Assembly: GCA_039810245.1 (NCBI GenBank)
Contig: JBDHWQ010000016.1
Coordinates: 21,861 to 85,860, forward strand
DNA from: CALDSL01 sp039810245
Lineage (GTDB): Bacteria > Chloroflexota > Anaerolineae > Anaerolineales > Anaerolineaceae
DNA length: 64,000 nucleotides
Direction of reading: 5' to 3'
In this document: piece by piece, positions 61,904-64,000 of the stretch
Numbering within the stretch: position 1 is the first letter of the stretch
Layout: the number at the start of each line of letters is the position of its first letter
Made by a program: the position numbers and the translations under genes
Notes under the pieces: model-generated
Told to the model about the DNA's origin: nothing
The model's input: only the letters and a program-made list of their open reading frames with translations
Database searches by the model: none

Positions 61904-63862
61904 ATGAATAGAGCGTATTATGAAGCTTCCGTTAAAACGTTTTTGTCTCAAAGCGAAATACAAATACTGGGTTTTCTTGCAACAAACAACCAATTCCGGT
62001 TGGAAGAATTGCAGAGGAATACCTGGATAAAGCAAATCCAAATATTGAAGCGCGAATTAGCAGGAATTCAAGGTGGTTATATCTTGTTTGAATACACTAT
62101 TCCTCGTATTGGTAATCGTATTGATACTGTGCTTCTCTATAATGGCTTGATCTTCCTGTTCGAATTCAAGGTGGGGGAATATCAATTTTCAGAAGAAGCT
62201 AAGGATCAAGTAATCGATTATGCGCTCGATCTTAAAAATTTTCATAAAGAAAGTCATGATCAGAAAATCATACCAATTGTTGTAGCAACTAATGCCAGTC
62301 ATCTGTTGTTTCATGGGCATTTTTCAAAAGACGGGATTTTTGATGTCGTACTTTGCAACGATAAGAATATTAGTAAATTGATGGAACATTTTTCTCAGTA
62401 CTTCTCCGATAGCATAATAGATCCCAAAAAATGGAGAGATTCCATTTACATGCCGACGCCAACAATTATTGAAGCAGCTCAAGCCTTATACCGCGGTCAC
62501 AGTGTTGCTGAAATATCCCGTAGCGATGCCGGCGCAACAAATCTAACCGCCACAACAAATGCAATCAATAGAATTATCGAAGATAGCAAACGAAATTGTA
62601 AGAAGTCGATATGTCTTGTGACAGGTGTTCCCGGATCAGGAAAAACACTAGCGGGATTAAATATTGCTAATGAACGTCATCGATTTGATGAAACGGAGCA
62701 TGCGGTATTTTTATCAGGCAATCAGCCTTTAGTAGATGTTTTACAAGAAGCTCTTGCGCGAGATGAATTCAAACATAATGGAACGCCAAAAAGCGCAGCC
62801 TTAAGAAAAGCAAAGTCTTTTATTCAGATCATCCACCATTTTCGGGATGATGCTATTTCTGTTCCAAATGCGCCAATTGAAAAAGTGGCAATCTTTGATG
62901 AGGCACAACGCGCATGGGATAAACCTTCACTAGATAATTTTATGAAACGGAAAAAAGGTATTTCGGATTTTGGTATGTCTGAGCCTGAATTTCTGATTCG
63001 AATTATGAATAGGCATGATGATTGGGCAGTAATCGTTTGTTTGATCGGTGGTGGACAAGAAATAAATACTGGTGAAGCCGGGATAAAAGAATGGTTTGAA
63101 GCGCTTCGAAATAAATTCCCGAATTGGTGCATTTTTGTATCCGACCGATTAGAAGATAATGAATATATTGGTGATCAAGCGTTGGAGCAATATCTGTCGG
63201 GGTTAGATTATCAGATTGTTGAAGATTTGCACCTTTCTGTTTCTTTAAGATCATTTCGTAGTGAAAAGGTGTCTGAGTTCGTAAAAGCGCTTTTGGATGT
63301 CGACCTCAATCATGCGAAGGCAGTATATCAGGATTTACAAAAGAACTATCCAATCGTAATGACAAGAGATATCGTAAAAGCGAAGCATTGGGTTCAAACA
63401 CATGCTCGAGGAACAGAGCGGTATGGTATTACCGCTAGCTCTGGGGCGAGGCGTTTGCGAAAATATGGAGTATGGGTGCAAAGCAAAATAGAGGCAAAAA
63501 ATTGGTTCTTAAATGCAAAGCAAGATGTTCGATCCTCATATTTCTTGGAAGAGACAGCGACAGAATTTGACATACAAGGTCTAGAGCTGGATTGGACGAT
63601 TATATGTTGGGATGCCAACATGCGGTTTGAACATACCGCTTTTCAATATTACGACTTCAAAGGTGCAAAGTGGCAAAGGGTGAATAATTTGGTTGCAAAA
63701 AGCTATATAAAAAATACTTATCGCGTTTTGTTAACACGCGCCAGACAGGGCTTTGTCATTTTTGTTCCCCCAGGAGATGAGGACGATTATTCTCGGCCAC
63801 GAGAGTATTATGATGGGATATATGAATATTTGAAACTCATTGGTATTGAATCAATCGATTAA
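61904..63862 (+). CDS. Nuclease-helicase fusion, DUF2075-like (possible defence protein)
   Basis: A 652-residue protein from an AT-rich gene (about 40% GC by eye) unlike its neighbours. Residues 55-120 look like a PD-(D/E)xK nuclease: D74 in NRIDTVL, E87-x-K89 in FEFK and Q102 in DQVIDY. The rest is an SF1-type helicase of the DUF2075 kind: Walker A GVPGSGKT (241-248), Walker B FDEAQ (331-335), and the end motif RVLLTRARQG (607-616). ATG 61904 has AAAGGA upstream. The architecture resembles single-protein antiphage nuclease-helicases such as Nhi. Confidence 0.85.
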   Translation: MNRAYYEASVKTFLSQSEIQILGFLATNNQFRLEELQRNTWIKQIQILKRELAGIQGGYILFEYTIPRIGNRIDTVLLYNGLIFLFEFKVGEYQFSEEAKDQVIDYALDLKNFHKESHDQKIIPIVVATNASHLLFHGHFSKDGIFDVVLCNDKNISKLMEHFSQYFSDSIIDPKKWRDSIYMPTPTIIEAAQALYRGHSVAEISRSDAGATNLTATTNAINRIIEDSKRNCKKSICLVTGVPGSGKTLAGLNIANERHRFDETEHAVFLSGNQPLVDVLQEALARDEFKHNGTPKSAALRKAKSFIQIIHHFRDDAISVPNAPIEKVAIFDEAQRAWDKPSLDNFMKRKKGISDFGMSEPEFLIRIMNRHDDWAVIVCLIGGGQEINTGEAGIKEWFEALRNKFPNWCIFVSDRLEDNEYIGDQALEQYLSGLDYQIVEDLHLSVSLRSFRSEKVSEFVKALLDVDLNHAKAVYQDLQKNYPIVMTRDIVKAKHWVQTHARGTERYGITASSGARRLRKYGVWVQSKIEAKNWFLNAKQDVRSSYFLEETATEFDIQGLELDWTIICWDANMRFEHTAFQYYDFKGAKWQRVNNLVAKSYIKNTYRVLLTRARQGFVIFVPPGDEDDYSRPREYYDGIYEYLKLIGIESID

Positions 63863-64000
63863 CCAAAGTCACATGCATTCCGTAGGGGCGGGCGGTGGGT
63901 GGTACGCCAGTTCAAGACTTTTTCCGCCAGGCGGATAAATCTGTGGCGCAAAACACCCGGAAGAAGTGTCTGGCAACGTGGATTTTATGACCATGTGATT
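63863..64000. other. Terminal intergenic stretch
   Basis: The GC content returns to the higher level seen elsewhere. No gene, repeat or attachment site can be supported before the window ends. Confidence 0.4.

Overview
The window reads as chromosome from a Chloroflexi bacterium, most likely of the Anaerolineae type. This is inferred, not proven. The signs are high GC in most genes, many extracellular lipoproteins with Thr/Pro-rich linkers, a MalT/LAL-type regulator, a threonyl-tRNA synthetase without the TGS domain behind a T-box leader, a CIRCE-like groESL promoter, and an alternative complex III (ACIII) respiratory cluster. No rRNA, CRISPR array, insertion sequence, phage gene or integrase was seen. 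Three tRNA genes are present: Arg-TCG, Val-GAC and Ser-GGA.

Layout. 1-2758: signal transduction genes on the minus strand (a cut-off response regulator, then a NarL-type regulator coupled to a PAS-GAF-histidine kinase). 2868-11781: the most interesting block, a probable nucleoside (or nucleoside-like compound) uptake and breakdown module. It holds a BtrH-like protein, a nucleoside hydrolase, an M24 metalloprotein, two PfkB-type kinases, a complete ECF transporter (S, T, A, A') and a BtpA/SgcQ-type TIM-barrel protein. The ECF genes follow a near-consensus promoter and a leader that can form two hairpins with complementary loops. 11789-15027: tRNA-Arg and a large receiver-PAS-histidine kinase. 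15169-20661 and 20666-21088: KimA-like potassium permease, MFS exporter, TerC, a surface lipoprotein and VanZ. 21176-26700: a BMP-type ABC nucleoside importer. 27064-30397: two MFS carriers and trmD.

30535-37595: two tandem membrane-anchored TPR proteins, groES-groEL, a small membrane protein, a parvulin-type foldase lipoprotein and a linker protein. 37643-40685: YciI, DUF711, a SpoU methyltransferase and a macro-domain protein. 40758-44397: rplT, rpmI, infC (apparently started at AUC), thrS with its T-box leader, and tRNA-Val. 44511-51713: a fibronectin-type secreted protein, tRNA-Ser, the LAL regulator and a small membrane hydrolase cluster. 51776-52531: acyl-ACP thioesterase. 52626-59840: ACIII (ActA, ActB as two genes, ActC, ActD, ActE) with a di-heme cytochrome. 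60092-61833: an RlmD-like rRNA methyltransferase and a degenerate Nudix protein. 61904-63862: an AT-rich gene for a nuclease-helicase fusion, probably acquired by transfer and plausibly a one-gene defence system.

Together the two nucleoside importers, the hydrolase and the kinases suggest a cell that scavenges nucleosides. The ACIII cluster indicates menaquinol oxidation towards a cytochrome oxidase that lies outside the window. Several genes (trmD, the macro-domain gene, the parvulin gene, VanZ and the first TPR gene) have a -10 box only 6-7 bases before the start codon, which suggests leaderless mRNAs.
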